A stretch of DNA of 64,000 bases. Source: Leptotrichia wadei (GTDB lineage: Bacteria > Fusobacteriota > Fusobacteriia > Fusobacteriales > Leptotrichiaceae). Below are positions 53,947 to 63,930 of this stretch, in pieces. Position 1 is the first letter of the stretch. Each line of letters begins with the position of its first letter. Below the pieces are notes generated by a model, which did no database searches, had not been told where the DNA came from, and worked only from the letters and a program-made list of their open reading frames with translations. The stretch is taken from NCBI RefSeq assembly GCF_007990545.2, contig NZ_AP019829.2, positions 1,488,001-1,552,000 on the forward strand. The letters run 5' to 3'. Made by a program: the position numbers and the translations under genes.

Positions 53947-54771
53947 TTATAAAATTATTTTTACTTTTGATTCATCATTTTCATCAATATTCTCAATTAC
54001 TATATTTTTACTTGAATCAGCAAATAAAGTATAATATTCATTTCCACGTTTTTCTAAAAAATCTCCAACTTTAACATTTTCAGTTCCAAGCTCACCCACA
54101 ACTTCATAAATCTCATTATAAATAGTTTCTAAAAATCCAATATCAAAAATAGTGAACAATTCTGGCTCGTTATCAATTCTTAAAAAAGTCTTTTCTGGAA
54201 CAATAAAATACAAAGTTGATTCATATCCCATATTTATTCCAAAAATAGAATATCCACGATGTTCTAGCTCATAATTTACAATTGAATACAATATATCCAC
54301 AAGAGATTCGTCATATTCTAGTTCTTTTAAACGTATATTATCCCATTTTACATTTAGGCTGTCAGGATTTATACCTTTTTTTTCAAGCAATTCCCTAAAT
54401 CCTTCTGTATAACCTTTTGCTGCAAATTTATAAAAATAATTATCTGAATACTTTACTAAATATTGATAGTAGAAATCTGAAAATGTGCTAATCTTATTTT
54501 CAGAATCATTTAAAAATTCTTCTCCCAAATACTTTTTGACAGCTTCTTCAGCTTCAAATAAATATTCTCTTCTAGCCTCTATATACTTCAAAAAATTATC
54601 AGTATCTAGCACTTCTGCAGCAAAATCGTCAAGTTCATTATAAATTGACAAATCGATATGATTTAATATATCATTTTGATTTACTTTCTTTCTAGTATTT
54701 AAAGTTTCAATTTCATTAATTTCTTCCTTTTTTTCTTGTTTCTTTCCATCTAAATTTTCACTATTATCCAT
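53947..54771 (-). CDS. Hypothetical soluble protein
   Basis: The 274-residue protein is acidic and appears cytoplasmic, with no signal peptide or membrane segment. The first 40 residues are Lys/Glu/Asn-rich and likely disordered. The remainder is rich in aromatic and acidic residues (for example FYYQYLVKYSDNYFYKFAAKGYTEGFRELLEKKG). No family is recognised. I chose ATG 54771, eight bases after a GGAG; an ATG at 54783 covers that site. It lies between a secreted-protein gene and the DUF4250 gene in the aro run. Confidence 0.75.
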   Translation of the reverse strand: MDNSENLDGKKQEKKEEINEIETLNTRKKVNQNDILNHIDLSIYNELDDFAAEVLDTDNFLKYIEARREYLFEAEEAVKKYLGEEFLNDSENKISTFSDFYYQYLVKYSDNYFYKFAAKGYTEGFRELLEKKGINPDSLNVKWDNIRLKELEYDESLVDILYSIVNYELEHRGYSIFGINMGYESTLYFIVPEKTFLRIDNEPELFTIFDIGFLETIYNEIYEVVGELGTENVKVGDFLEKRGNEYYTLFADSSKNIVIENIDENDESKVKIIL

Positions 54772-54870
54772 TTTGACTCCCATATAGTAAATTTACGTTA
54801 ATAAAGGATAACGCATAATCCTTTTTCAATTATTTAATTTATCTCCTTGATAATTTGTTCTCACTAAGAA

Positions 54871-55692
54871 TTATTTTCCTTGCTTATTTCCAATTGACTG
54901 AACTATAAATTTAATATTTGAAATATTTTCAAATTTTACCAATTTTTTTAATTTTTCTTTATTTTCATACGATAACGAAGAACTATCGATATAATTGTCA
55001 AACCATTTATCATAATTTCCATATAATTTTCTCAATTTTTTTAAACTTGATTTTGCTGAAGATGCGGCTTTTTTCTTATCCTTTCCTTCATTTCCTCTTA
55101 TATCTAGCACTCTTTCCAGTTTGTCATATTCATTATTTACAAGTTCCTTCATTTTTGTTGAGGACATTTTTTCATATTCTTCTTTTGAAATTTTATCACC
55201 GCTACTATACAAATAATCATAAATTGCATTAATATTCTCATCTACAGTTTTACCATCCTTTTCAGCTTCCAAATATGTATTCATATTCAAATTAAATGTT
55301 TCAAGCAGTAAATAAGTATTTGTATAAGAATACGACTGAAATTCCCCTGTATCTTCTAAAAAACTTCCAAATGCACTTTTTAAAAATTTTGGATATTCTA
55401 CAACATAATCACTATAATATGCATACATCGATCTAAAATTAGATCTTCTATTTCCCGTAAGTCTTGCAAATTCCCTATCAAAATATGAACGATTTTCACT
55501 ATACAAAGTCGCCATTACTTCTGAATATGCAGAATTTCCAACAGCTTCTCCACTTTTCAAATTAGCCGATGAAAAATATTTATCAAAAATTGTCTTTTGC
55601 CTTACATTTCCTTCATCAATTATTTCCTTATTTGTCTTTGCAAAACCAATAGCCGCAACGACAATTACTCCTATCATTATTTTTTTTAACAT
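54871..55692 (-). CDS. Secreted helical protein of unknown function
   Basis: The 273-residue protein starts with a signal peptide (LKKIMIGVIVVAAIGFAK, cleavage near residue 18). The mature part is Lys/Ser/Tyr-rich and mostly helical, with motifs YSEVMATLYSENRSYFDREFARLTGNRR near residue 57 and KKAASSAKSSLKKLRKLYGNYDKWFDNYID near 207. I recognise no domain. GAAAGGAAG precedes the ATG. It lies 83 bases after aroE. Confidence 0.75.
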   Translation of the reverse strand: MLKKIMIGVIVVAAIGFAKTNKEIIDEGNVRQKTIFDKYFSSANLKSGEAVGNSAYSEVMATLYSENRSYFDREFARLTGNRRSNFRSMYAYYSDYVVEYPKFLKSAFGSFLEDTGEFQSYSYTNTYLLLETFNLNMNTYLEAEKDGKTVDENINAIYDYLYSSGDKISKEEYEKMSSTKMKELVNNEYDKLERVLDIRGNEGKDKKKAASSAKSSLKKLRKLYGNYDKWFDNYIDSSSLSYENKEKLKKLVKFENISNIKFIVQSIGNKQGK

Positions 55693-55775
55693 AAAATCTT
55701 CCTTTCTTCTTAACTCTTTTTATATTTTTTTATTAATTTTTTCACTAATGTTGTATATTCAATAATCAGAACTCT

Positions 55776-56591
55776 TTATTTATATAATTTTTCTGATAAT
55801 CTTTTATGAATTTCTTCAACAATCTTTATATCATATTTCTCTTTGTGCCATATTTCTTCAGACTTAATTGCTTGTGAAATAAGCATCATAAGACCATTTG
55901 CCACCTTTGCCCCTTTTGCTTTGTATTTCTTCATAAGCACAGTTTCTTCAGGATTATAAACAATATCCACAACTGCATTTACATCAATCAAATTTTTGTC
56001 CTCAAGTGGGCAATTATCAACTGCAGGATACATCCCCACTGGTGTACAGTTTACAATTAATTCAATATTTCTAAGTCCTGCAATTGATGAATAATGAATC
56101 AATCTGTCTTGATTTCTGACTTTAAAAGGATCATGTTCTATAATTGTCGCAAGAAAAATATTTTCCGCTCCGCTATCAATTAATCCATTATAAATAGCTT
56201 TAGAGGCACCTCCTGTTCCTAAAACAAGCACCTTTTTACCATTTACATCAATTCCATTCAATTCCAATGTTTTAAGAAAGCCAAAATAATCTGAATTATT
56301 TCCAATAAGTTTCCCATCCCTTAAAGTTATCGTATTTACTGCTCCTATTTTTTTAGCAGTTTCTGACACTTCATCAAGATATTTAATAACTTCCAGTTTA
56401 TACGGAATTGTAACATTAATTCCATTAAACTTTCCATTTCTTATACTTTTCATTAATTCTTCAACTTCATCAATTTCTCTTTCAATCATTTTATAACTTG
56501 CATTTTTCCCAGTCAGCTCAAAAAAAATTTCATGAATTTCCTTTGAATAGCTATGTCCTAATTTTTCTCCTAATAATCCAAATTTTTCCAT
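55776..56591 (-). CDS. aroE: Shikimate dehydrogenase
   Basis: AroE reduces 3-dehydroshikimate with NADPH. The 271-residue protein has the substrate-binding start FGLLGEKLGHSYSKEIHE at residues 3-20. The catalytic Lys/Asp pair is in NGINVTIPYKLEVIKYLDEVS near 57-77 and NSDYFGF near 100. The NADP-binding loop VLVLGTGGASKAIYNGL lies near 119 and NCTPVGMYP near 175. Length is normal. AGGAAGGAA precedes the ATG. It precedes two genes of unknown function and then aroK-aroQ. Confidence 0.95.
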   Translation of the reverse strand: MEKFGLLGEKLGHSYSKEIHEIFFELTGKNASYKMIEREIDEVEELMKSIRNGKFNGINVTIPYKLEVIKYLDEVSETAKKIGAVNTITLRDGKLIGNNSDYFGFLKTLELNGIDVNGKKVLVLGTGGASKAIYNGLIDSGAENIFLATIIEHDPFKVRNQDRLIHYSSIAGLRNIELIVNCTPVGMYPAVDNCPLEDKNLIDVNAVVDIVYNPEETVLMKKYKAKGAKVANGLMMLISQAIKSEEIWHKEKYDIKIVEEIHKRLSEKLYK

Positions 56592-56687
56592 TTTTTTCTT
56601 TTCCTTCCTGAATTCTTGATATTAATTTTTATAACATTATTATTTAATATTTTTTTATTTATCAATCATTTTAAAAAGTCTATGAAA

Positions 56688-56760
56688 TCTAATAATTTTT
56701 TTGTTTCTATCTTTTAACACGAGTTCAAAATATCTTGCAGAATAAATTATCAAATAAATC
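56688..56760. repeat. Degenerate family-2 repeat
   Basis: The AACACGAGTTCAAAATATCTTG stretch near 56717-56738 and the preceding TCTATGAAATCTAATAATTTTT flank resemble decayed family-2 sequence. The ends are not clear. It lies in the 173-base gap between rsuA and aroE. Confidence 0.35.
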
Positions 56761-56764
56761 TATT

Positions 56765-57484
56765 TTAAAATTTTAATTCATCTAAATCTTTTCCTGTCAA
56801 TTCCCTATATTCTCCCAGCTTCAGATTTTCATCCAATGAAAGATTTCCCATTTTTACCCGCTTCAAATAAAGAACTTCATTATTAACTGCCTTAAACATT
56901 CTTTTTACTTGATGAAATTTTCCTTCGGAAATTGTTATGTAAACTTGATTATCATCATTTTCACACAAATCTTCAGAAATTATTTCAACTTTTGCTTTTT
57001 TCGTTATAAAATTTTCCTCCAGCTTTATCCCATTTTCTAATATTTTCACATCATTTTCACTAAGCGGCTTAGCGATTTTTACATAATATTTCTTACTCAC
57101 ATGTTTTTTAGGAGAAAGTAAATTATGTGATAAAACTCCATCATTTGTAAGTAAAAGCAAGCCTTCAGTATCAATATCCAACCTTCCAACAGGAAAAATA
57201 TCATAAGTCCTATATTTATCATTTAATAGGTCAATAACAGTTTTATGATGGTTATCCTCAGTCGCAGAAACAACTCCAGCAGGTTTATTCATCATAATAT
57301 AAACAAACGGTTTATAACCAACAACCTTATCTTCATATTTTATGATATCCTTTTTTTCATTAATATGAATTCTTCCATCCTTTATAAAAATACTATTAAC
57401 ACTAATCTTTCCCTTTTTCAAAATCTCCTTGACTTCTTTTCTCGTTCCAATTCCTGAATTTGCTAAAAATTTATCTAATCTCAT
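56765..57484 (-). CDS. RsuA-family pseudouridine synthase
   Basis: The 239-residue enzyme has an N-terminal S4 RNA-binding domain (MRLDKFLANSGIGTRKEVKEILKKG) and the RsuA/RluB catalytic core, with the nucleophile Asp in VGRLDIDTEGLLLLTNDG near residue 102. It also has YIMMNKPAGVVSATED near 63 and GKFHQVKRMFKAVNNEVLYLKR near 200. It probably makes a pseudouridine in 16S rRNA, as RsuA does at position 516. The upstream site GAAAGAAAG is weak. It follows pheA by 41 bases. Confidence 0.92.
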   Translation of the reverse strand: MRLDKFLANSGIGTRKEVKEILKKGKISVNSIFIKDGRIHINEKKDIIKYEDKVVGYKPFVYIMMNKPAGVVSATEDNHHKTVIDLLNDKYRTYDIFPVGRLDIDTEGLLLLTNDGVLSHNLLSPKKHVSKKYYVKIAKPLSENDVKILENGIKLEENFITKKAKVEIISEDLCENDDNQVYITISEGKFHQVKRMFKAVNNEVLYLKRVKMGNLSLDENLKLGEYRELTGKDLDELKF

Positions 57485-57525
57485 CTAATTCTTTCTTTCT
57501 TTTTATTTTTATTTATAAAATCCTA

Positions 57526-58710
57526 CTAATCTGAATATATTTCCAAATTATACAGCTTATAATTACCTAAAATCTGTAAATAATTTGATTTTTCTCGTAT
57601 TTCCTCGAGTGCCATTTTTACCTTTTCGCTAGACATATTTCCCTCAAAATCAATGTAAAAATAATATTCCCAAGGTTTATTTACTCTTGGGCGTGATTTT
57701 AAATTTACCATATTTAACCCATATTTGTAAAAAATTTGCAATAATCCGATTAATGCTCCTGATTCATTGTTTGCACTTGTTACAATACTTATTTTATCAC
57801 TTCCATCAATTACAGTATCTTCACTTGAAATGATAAAAAATCTCGTATAATTTTCCTCTTCATTATTAATATTTTTCTTTAATAATTCAAGCCTGTAAAC
57901 TTCCTTCGTTTTCATATTCGCAATACAGGCATTTTCTTTTTTACCTTCTGTTGCAATGTATTTTCCACTAATTGCAGTATTTGTCATACGATTAAGATGC
58001 CATTCGTGCTTTGATAAAAAATGTGAACATTGCATAAAAGCCTGTTCGTGAGAATAAATATTTTTTATATCTTCAATTTTGCTTCCCTTTAAACCCAAAA
58101 GATTATGTGAAATCTTATGTCTAACTTCTCCAATTATATGAATATTTTTTGTATTAATCAGGTCAATGCTATCTCTAACTTCCCCTACAATGGAATTTTC
58201 TATTGGCAGTATCCCGATATCAATTTTTCGTGTATGCACCGCTTCCACCAAATCCCTGTGTGAGTTAAAATGAAAAATATTCTCATTTTCCTCAATACTG
58301 TCTATATCTAAATTTTTATTATTTTTCAAAATATTCATAAGAACCTCATAGGCATACGATCCTGGGACACCAGTATATCCTAACTTTTTATTTTGTAAGT
58401 TCAGATCATTTACATATTTAGTTGAAATTCCTATTTTAAATTTTTGATATTTCTTACTAGAATCCATAATATCCTTTAAAATCAATTCAATATAATGATC
58501 TAATTCCTTATTTTTCACTCTTTTTAAATTTTTCTGAACAACTTCCTTTTCCCGTTCCTCATCAAAGATTCTTTTCCCCGTCTGCTTTTTAAACTGTGCC
58601 ACTTCCTGCACAATTTCCAGCCTTTTCTCAAGCAATTCTACCAGCTGGCTATCTAATTTATCAATTTTTTCCCGAATTTTTCCTAAATCTAAATCTTTAT
58701 CTGTATTCAT
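57526..58710 (-). CDS. pheA: Bifunctional chorismate mutase/prephenate dehydratase
   Basis: PheA converts chorismate to prephenate and then phenylpyruvate. The 394-residue fusion has an AroQ-type chorismate mutase at residues about 7-90 (IREKIDKLDSQLVELLEKRLEIVQEVAQFK). A prephenate dehydratase domain follows at about 112-290, with GYTGVPGSYAYEVL and PIENSIVGEVRDSIDL. The C-terminal ACT domain at about 305-385 contains ESGALIGLLQIFYKYGLNMVNLKSRPRVNKPWEYYFYIDFEG, where phenylalanine would bind for feedback control. AAGGAAAG precedes the ATG, and a good promoter lies upstream. It heads the aromatic gene run. Confidence 0.96.
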   Translation of the reverse strand: MNTDKDLDLGKIREKIDKLDSQLVELLEKRLEIVQEVAQFKKQTGKRIFDEEREKEVVQKNLKRVKNKELDHYIELILKDIMDSSKKYQKFKIGISTKYVNDLNLQNKKLGYTGVPGSYAYEVLMNILKNNKNLDIDSIEENENIFHFNSHRDLVEAVHTRKIDIGILPIENSIVGEVRDSIDLINTKNIHIIGEVRHKISHNLLGLKGSKIEDIKNIYSHEQAFMQCSHFLSKHEWHLNRMTNTAISGKYIATEGKKENACIANMKTKEVYRLELLKKNINNEEENYTRFFIISSEDTVIDGSDKISIVTSANNESGALIGLLQIFYKYGLNMVNLKSRPRVNKPWEYYFYIDFEGNMSSEKVKMALEEIREKSNYLQILGNYKLYNLEIYSD

Positions 58711-58830
58711 TTATCTTTCCTTTTTATTTCTTATTTAAAAACAAGTTATTTTATTATATCATAACTTTTTTAATTTTTCTTTAGATTACTTTATAAATAA
58801 AATTATCATAAATATTTCTTTGATAAATAA

Positions 58831-58859
58831 ATTATACTAAAATCATTAAGAAAAAGCAA
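58831..58859 (-). promoter_or_regulatory. Promoter of pheA and the aro gene run
   Basis: On the minus strand TTGCTT is followed after 17 bases by a perfect TATAAT (58831-58836). A small palindrome GTTAT...ATAAC lies in the 120-base leader. No T-box or phenylalanine leader peptide was recognised. Confidence 0.65.
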
Positions 58860-58879
58860 GAATAGTTTAAAATTAATAC

Positions 58880-58928
58880 AAAAAAGGGAACTATTATTAA
58901 TTATTAATTAAAAATAAATCCCTTTTTT
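58880..58928 (-). terminator. Terminator of glycogen phosphorylase gene
   Basis: AAAAAAGGGA and TCCCTTTTTT pair around an AT-only loop. The T run works in the minus direction and ends the glgP message about 65 bases after its stop. Confidence 0.75.
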
Positions 58929-58992
58929 ATTTTATTTTAAAATTGTAATTAAATTTTTTTTGTATCCTGCTATTATATTGCTTAAATCAAAA

Positions 58993-61473
58993 TTATTTTT
59001 CAATATAATCTTCAACAATATAATCTTCAACTTCAACAGGTTCAATATTCCAAATTTCTTTTGCATATTCGGCAATAGTTCTGTCCGAACTGAATTTTCC
59101 TGCATTTGCAATATTCTTAAGTGTTTTTCTAGTCCATTCTCTTCTGTCTTTAAATTGATTTTGAAGTCTGTCTTGTGCTTCTCTATATGATGCGAAATCT
59201 TTTAATAGGAAATACACGTCTGGACGTGAACCATCTACTCCGTATAATAATGAATTTTGTAATTCTTTAAAGATTCCCGTATGATTATCATTATAAGTTC
59301 CGTCACCTAATTGATCTATAACTTTTTTAAGCCCTTCTACATTATTATATTCATCAAACGGATTATATCCTCCATGTTCTTGATAATTTTCCACTTCTTG
59401 TGCAGAAAGTCCAAAAATAAATGCATTTTCAATTCCAACTTCTTCAACGATTTCCACATTTGCTCCATCCATTGTTCCAAGAGTTAATGCACCGTTTAGC
59501 ATAAATTTCATATTACCAGTTCCAGATGCTTCTTTACTTGCTGTAGAGATTTGTTCTGATACATCTGCCGACGGGAATATTTTTTCTGCAAGTGAAACTC
59601 TGTAGTTTTCAAGGAATACAACTTTAATTTTTCCATTAATTTCAGAATCGTTATTTACTTTTTCAGCAACAGCATTGATTAATTTGATAATTCCTTTAGC
59701 ACGTCTATATCCAGCAGCTGATTTTGCTCCAAAGATAAATGTTCTTGGCTCAACGTCTAAATATGGATTTTCTTTTAATTTATTGTAAAGATCCATAATA
59801 TGAAGCACATTTAATAATTGTCTCTTATATTCATGCAGCCTTTTAACTTGAATATCAAAAATAGAATGAGGATCTACTTCAATTCCTGTAGTATCTTTTA
59901 TGTATTTAGCCAATTTTTCCTTATTATGGAGCTTAATTTCAGAAACTCTGTTTAAAACATTATCGTCATCTAAATATTGTTCCAATTTTTTAAGTTCATA
60001 CAAGTCTGTAATCCATTTATCTCCAATTAATTCTGTAATTAATGCAGCTAATTCTGGATTTGATTTTAATAGCCATCTTCTTTGAGTGATTCCATTTGTT
60101 TCATTTAGGAATTTTTCAGGATATAATTCATTCCATTCTTTTAATTCAGTATTTTTAAGAATTTCTGTATGTAATTTAGCAACTCCGTTTACTTTGTGTG
60201 AACCTACGATTGCAAGCCATGCCATTCTAACTTGTCCGTTTCCAATAATCGACATTTTATTGATTCTTTCCCAGTCTCCAGGATATTTTTCCTGTAATTC
60301 TGCAACAAATCTTCTATTAATTTCTTCGATAATTTGGTAAATTCTTGGTAATAATGGCTGGAATAATGAAATATCCCATTTTTCCAATGCTTCTGACAAG
60401 ATTGTATGGTTTGTATAAGCAAATACATTTTTACAAATGTTCCAAGCTTCATCCCATCCTAATTTTTCCTTATCCAGGAAAATTCTCATCAATTCAGGAA
60501 TTGCAACTACTGGGTGAGTATCATTTAACTGAATTGCCACTTTTTCTGCAAATTTAGAAAAATCATTTCCAAATACAGATTTATACCTTCTGATAATATC
60601 TTGTAACGAAGCTGATGTAAAGAAGAATTGCTGTTTCAATCTTAATAGTTTTCCATCTTTTTCAGTATCATTTGGATATAGTACTCTTGAGATATCTTCA
60701 GCTTGAACTGCTTTAGCAGAAGCTTGTAAATAAGTTTGGTCATTAAATAATTTTAGGTCAAACCCTTCAGGTGATCTGGCTTCCCACAATCTCAATGTAT
60801 TTACCGTATCATTTCCATAACCGATAACTGGCACATCATAAGCCACAGCATGAACTGTTTCAGTATTTACACGTTTAAAGTATTCTTTTCCAAATTCATC
60901 ACGATGAACTTCAATTTGTCCTCCAAATTTTACTTCAAATACTCTGTCCATTCTCTTAATTGACCAAGGGTCACCATATTTTGTCCAATCATCTGGATAT
61001 TCTACTTGGAATCCATTCTCAATTTTTTGTTCAAACATTCCATATTTGTATCTAAGTCCATATCCATGCCCTGGTAATGCCAATGTTGCAAGTGAATCTA
61101 AAAAGCAGGCTGCAAGTCTTCCAAGTCCTCCATTTCCAAGTCCTGCATCCATTTCACGATCTTCAATTTTATTAATATCTATGCCTAATTCATTTAATGT
61201 TTCTCTAATAACGTCATTGATTTGCAAGTTGATTAGGTTGTTTCCCATAAATCTTCCCATTAGGAATTCTGCTGAAAAGTAGTACATTTGCTTTACCTGT
61301 TTTTTAGCATAAGTCTTTTTAGTATTGTACCATTTTTCCATTGCGTAATCCAAAGCTACTTTTGAAATTGCATTATATAGCTCAAATTCATGAGCTTCCT
61401 CAAGAGTTTTTCCGTATTGCCTTCTCAGTTCTCTAAGAATATTGTCCTTCAATTCAGCTTTATTAATTTTCAT
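58993..61473 (-). CDS. glgP: Glycogen/maltodextrin phosphorylase
   Basis: The 826-residue enzyme phosphorolyses alpha-1,4-glucans to glucose 1-phosphate. It has DAGLGNGGLGRLAACFLDSLATL near residue 107. The PLP-bound lysine is in KEASGTGNMKFMLNGALTLGTMDGANVEI near residue 655, and VKRLHEYKRQLLN is near 550. There is no obvious regulatory N-terminal extension of the eukaryotic type. TTTAGGAGGA precedes the ATG. No other glycogen gene is adjacent; TreC elsewhere in the window also yields glucose and glucose phosphates. Confidence 0.96.
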   Translation of the reverse strand: MKINKAELKDNILRELRRQYGKTLEEAHEFELYNAISKVALDYAMEKWYNTKKTYAKKQVKQMYYFSAEFLMGRFMGNNLINLQINDVIRETLNELGIDINKIEDREMDAGLGNGGLGRLAACFLDSLATLALPGHGYGLRYKYGMFEQKIENGFQVEYPDDWTKYGDPWSIKRMDRVFEVKFGGQIEVHRDEFGKEYFKRVNTETVHAVAYDVPVIGYGNDTVNTLRLWEARSPEGFDLKLFNDQTYLQASAKAVQAEDISRVLYPNDTEKDGKLLRLKQQFFFTSASLQDIIRRYKSVFGNDFSKFAEKVAIQLNDTHPVVAIPELMRIFLDKEKLGWDEAWNICKNVFAYTNHTILSEALEKWDISLFQPLLPRIYQIIEEINRRFVAELQEKYPGDWERINKMSIIGNGQVRMAWLAIVGSHKVNGVAKLHTEILKNTELKEWNELYPEKFLNETNGITQRRWLLKSNPELAALITELIGDKWITDLYELKKLEQYLDDDNVLNRVSEIKLHNKEKLAKYIKDTTGIEVDPHSIFDIQVKRLHEYKRQLLNVLHIMDLYNKLKENPYLDVEPRTFIFGAKSAAGYRRAKGIIKLINAVAEKVNNDSEINGKIKVVFLENYRVSLAEKIFPSADVSEQISTASKEASGTGNMKFMLNGALTLGTMDGANVEIVEEVGIENAFIFGLSAQEVENYQEHGGYNPFDEYNNVEGLKKVIDQLGDGTYNDNHTGIFKELQNSLLYGVDGSRPDVYFLLKDFASYREAQDRLQNQFKDRREWTRKTLKNIANAGKFSSDRTIAEYAKEIWNIEPVEVEDYIVEDYIEK

Positions 61474-61614
61474 ATTTCCTCCTAAATATTTTTTTATTTA
61501 CCATTTCCACTTTACCACTTTTTTAGCATTATTTCAATAGTTTTTGACAAATTTAATTACATTTATCTATTTTTTTAATTTTGTATATCAAAATATATTT
61601 GAAAAATTAGAAAA

Positions 61615-61641
61615 CTCCAGCTAATTAATTTTAACTGGAGC
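61615..61641 (-). terminator. Terminator of the clpL gene
   Basis: CTCCAG and CTGGAG pair, with an extended TTAA/TTAA inner arm, and on the minus strand TTTTCTAATTTTT follows. It lies 32 bases past the ClpL stop. Confidence 0.75.
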
Positions 61642-61672
61642 CTTTATTTTTTATCTTATTTAAAATTGGACA

Positions 61673-63790
61673 CTATTCTTTATCTTTTTTTTCTTCTAAT
61701 TTTTCATTTTTTTCTTTAATAACTAGAACGCCATCTTCCAAATCAGCCACAAGATGTTTTGCGTCAAGATTTTCAAGATGGAAATCAGTTACATTATCAC
61801 GTATTTGTTGCTCAATTACACGACGTAATGGACGCACTCCCATAACTTCATCATATCCCTCTTCTGTCAAAAATTCTTTTGCTGCATCAGATACTGCTAA
61901 GTCAATTTCTTTTTTAGAAAGAGTTTTATTTACTTCAATAAGCATTAAATCAACAATTTGTGATAAATCTTTTTTATTCAAATGAGAAAATTCAATCACA
62001 GCATTGAAACGATTTAAAAATTCAGGACGGAAATAAGGTTTTAATCTTTCCATAATTTCTTGTTTATCTGCATCTTCAGTAAGTCCTTTTTCGTATCCAA
62101 ATCCAGCATTTGAGGTAGCTATAATTACAGTATTTTTAAAGTTTACAGTATTTCCTTGACCATCAGTTAAACGTCCATCATCTAGTACTTGCAGAAGAAG
62201 AGTAATAACTTGTGGATCAGCTTTTTCAATTTCATCTAAAAGAATAATCGAATAAGGATTACGACGTACTCTTTCTGTCAAAGTATTATTATTGTCATCG
62301 TATCCTACATATCCAGCTGTTGTTCCAATAAGTTTTGAAACAGCAGTTCGATCAGAATATTCTGACATATCTAATCTAATAATCGCATCTTTTGTTCCAA
62401 ACATATCAAGAGCAAGTTGTTTTGCAAGTTCAGTTTTTCCAACACCTGTAGGCCCTACAAAAAGAAAACTTCCAATTGGACGGTTTCCTTCATCAAATCC
62501 AGCACGATTACGACGAATTGCACGTGCAACAGCTTCAACAGCTTTATCTTGCCCAATAACTTTCGATTTTAGACGATCATTCATACCTTTTAGACGTTCA
62601 ATATCACTTGCTCCCATTTGAGAAACAGGAATTCCAGTCATTCTTTCTACAGATTCTGCCACATCATTTACTGTTGCTGTAACCTTCATATCTTCCGTAT
62701 GATTTTTTATTTTATTTTCTAATTCTTCAATACGATTTTTTGCATTAAGTGCTGCTTCATAGTCTTCCGATTTTACAGCTTCAGCTTGTTTTTTCTTTTG
62801 TTCTTCAATTTGATGTTCTACTGCATGTACATCTGTAACAGGATGTTGAGCGGCTAAATGTGCTGCTGTAACATCAACTAAATCAATAGCTTTATCAGGC
62901 AAACTACGTTGTGGAATATATTGAATTGAAAAATCAACAGCTGCTTTTAAAACATTATCAGGTAAAATTACATTATGATGTTTTTCATATAAGTCACGGA
63001 TTCCTTGAAGTATTTTATAAGTATCTTCTGCTGAAGGTGCATTAACTTTTACTTCATTAAAACGACGTGCAAGTGCTGCATTTTTTAATATTGTATTTCG
63101 ATATTCATCTTGAGTAGTAGCTCCTATAACTGTAAGTTCACCACGTGAAAGAGCAGGTTTTAGAATATCAGCAAGTCCTTTAGAACCACTATCACCAGTA
63201 TTTCCAGCACCCAAAATTTGATGAATTTCATCAAAGAAAAGTATAACATTTCCAAGTTCTTTTACTTCTTTCACAAGATTTTGAACATTTTCTTCAAAAC
63301 TTCCTCGATATTGTGTACCTGCTTCAAGTCCTGAAATATCAATTGAAATAATTTCTTTATTTTTAATAGCTGCAGGAACATCTCCATTTACAATAGCTTG
63401 AGCTAACCCTTCTACAACTGCTGTTTTACCAACACCAGCATCACCTACAAGAACTGGATTATTTTTTGTACGACGTGAAAGAATCTCAGCTGTTTCCTGA
63501 ATTTCCTTATTACGTCCTATAACTGGATCTAACTTTCCTTCACGAGCTTCTTCTGTTAAATTACGTCCAAGTTTTGCAAGAATACCATCTTTCTTAACAC
63601 CTTGACCTTGTGACTGAACTTGTGCTTCATCATTTATTGGCAATTGTCCCGTTGCACGATATTGTGCAAATTCTTCAGGTGTAACTTCTCTTCCGTTTAT
63701 CAGATAACGGCGATTTTCAGAATTAAAACCTCTCATTCCTCCCATTAACTGATTAAAAAGATCATCCATACTGTTAAAATCTCTACTCAT
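61673..63790 (-). CDS. clpL: ClpL-type AAA+ chaperone
   Basis: The 705-residue Hsp100 protein has two AAA+ modules: Walker A GDAGVGKT at residues 116-123 and GPTGVGKT near 437. A UVR-like coiled-coil linker lies between them near 330-370. It lacks the Clp N-domain and instead begins [20 protein letters not shown], then [18 protein letters not shown], a start typical of streptococcal and lactobacillar ClpL. No ClpP-docking IGF/L loop was noticed. It unfolds or disaggregates proteins under stress. Arg codons are strikingly CGT-rich, unlike most neighbouring genes, which supports transfer from Lactobacillales. GAGG precedes the ATG. Confidence 0.92.
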   Translation of the reverse strand: MSRDFNSMDDLFNQLMGGMRGFNSENRRYLINGREVTPEEFAQYRATGQLPINDEAQVQSQGQGVKKDGILAKLGRNLTEEAREGKLDPVIGRNKEIQETAEILSRRTKNNPVLVGDAGVGKTAVVEGLAQAIVNGDVPAAIKNKEIISIDISGLEAGTQYRGSFEENVQNLVKEVKELGNVILFFDEIHQILGAGNTGDSGSKGLADILKPALSRGELTVIGATTQDEYRNTILKNAALARRFNEVKVNAPSAEDTYKILQGIRDLYEKHHNVILPDNVLKAAVDFSIQYIPQRSLPDKAIDLVDVTAAHLAAQHPVTDVHAVEHQIEEQKKKQAEAVKSEDYEAALNAKNRIEELENKIKNHTEDMKVTATVNDVAESVERMTGIPVSQMGASDIERLKGMNDRLKSKVIGQDKAVEAVARAIRRNRAGFDEGNRPIGSFLFVGPTGVGKTELAKQLALDMFGTKDAIIRLDMSEYSDRTAVSKLIGTTAGYVGYDDNNNTLTERVRRNPYSIILLDEIEKADPQVITLLLQVLDDGRLTDGQGNTVNFKNTVIIATSNAGFGYEKGLTEDADKQEIMERLKPYFRPEFLNRFNAVIEFSHLNKKDLSQIVDLMLIEVNKTLSKKEIDLAVSDAAKEFLTEEGYDEVMGVRPLRRVIEQQIRDNVTDFHLENLDAKHLVADLEDGVLVIKEKNEKLEEKKDKE

Positions 63791-63846
63791 AAATTACTAC
63801 CTCACTTTTTTATAAATTTTAAACAATTTTATTGTTTGTTGCTTTA

Positions 63847-63875
63847 AGTTTACTCTTAATTATTATGTAAGTCAA
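63847..63875 (-). promoter_or_regulatory. Promoter of clpL
   Basis: On the minus strand TTGACT (63870-63875) and TAAACT (63847-63852) are 17 bases apart, about 60 bases before the ATG. No CtsR or CIRCE operator was recognised. Confidence 0.6.
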
Positions 63876-63930
63876 GAACTAAAACCATAATTATGAGATT
63901 TCTAAAAATTTTATTATAAAATTCAAAAAT

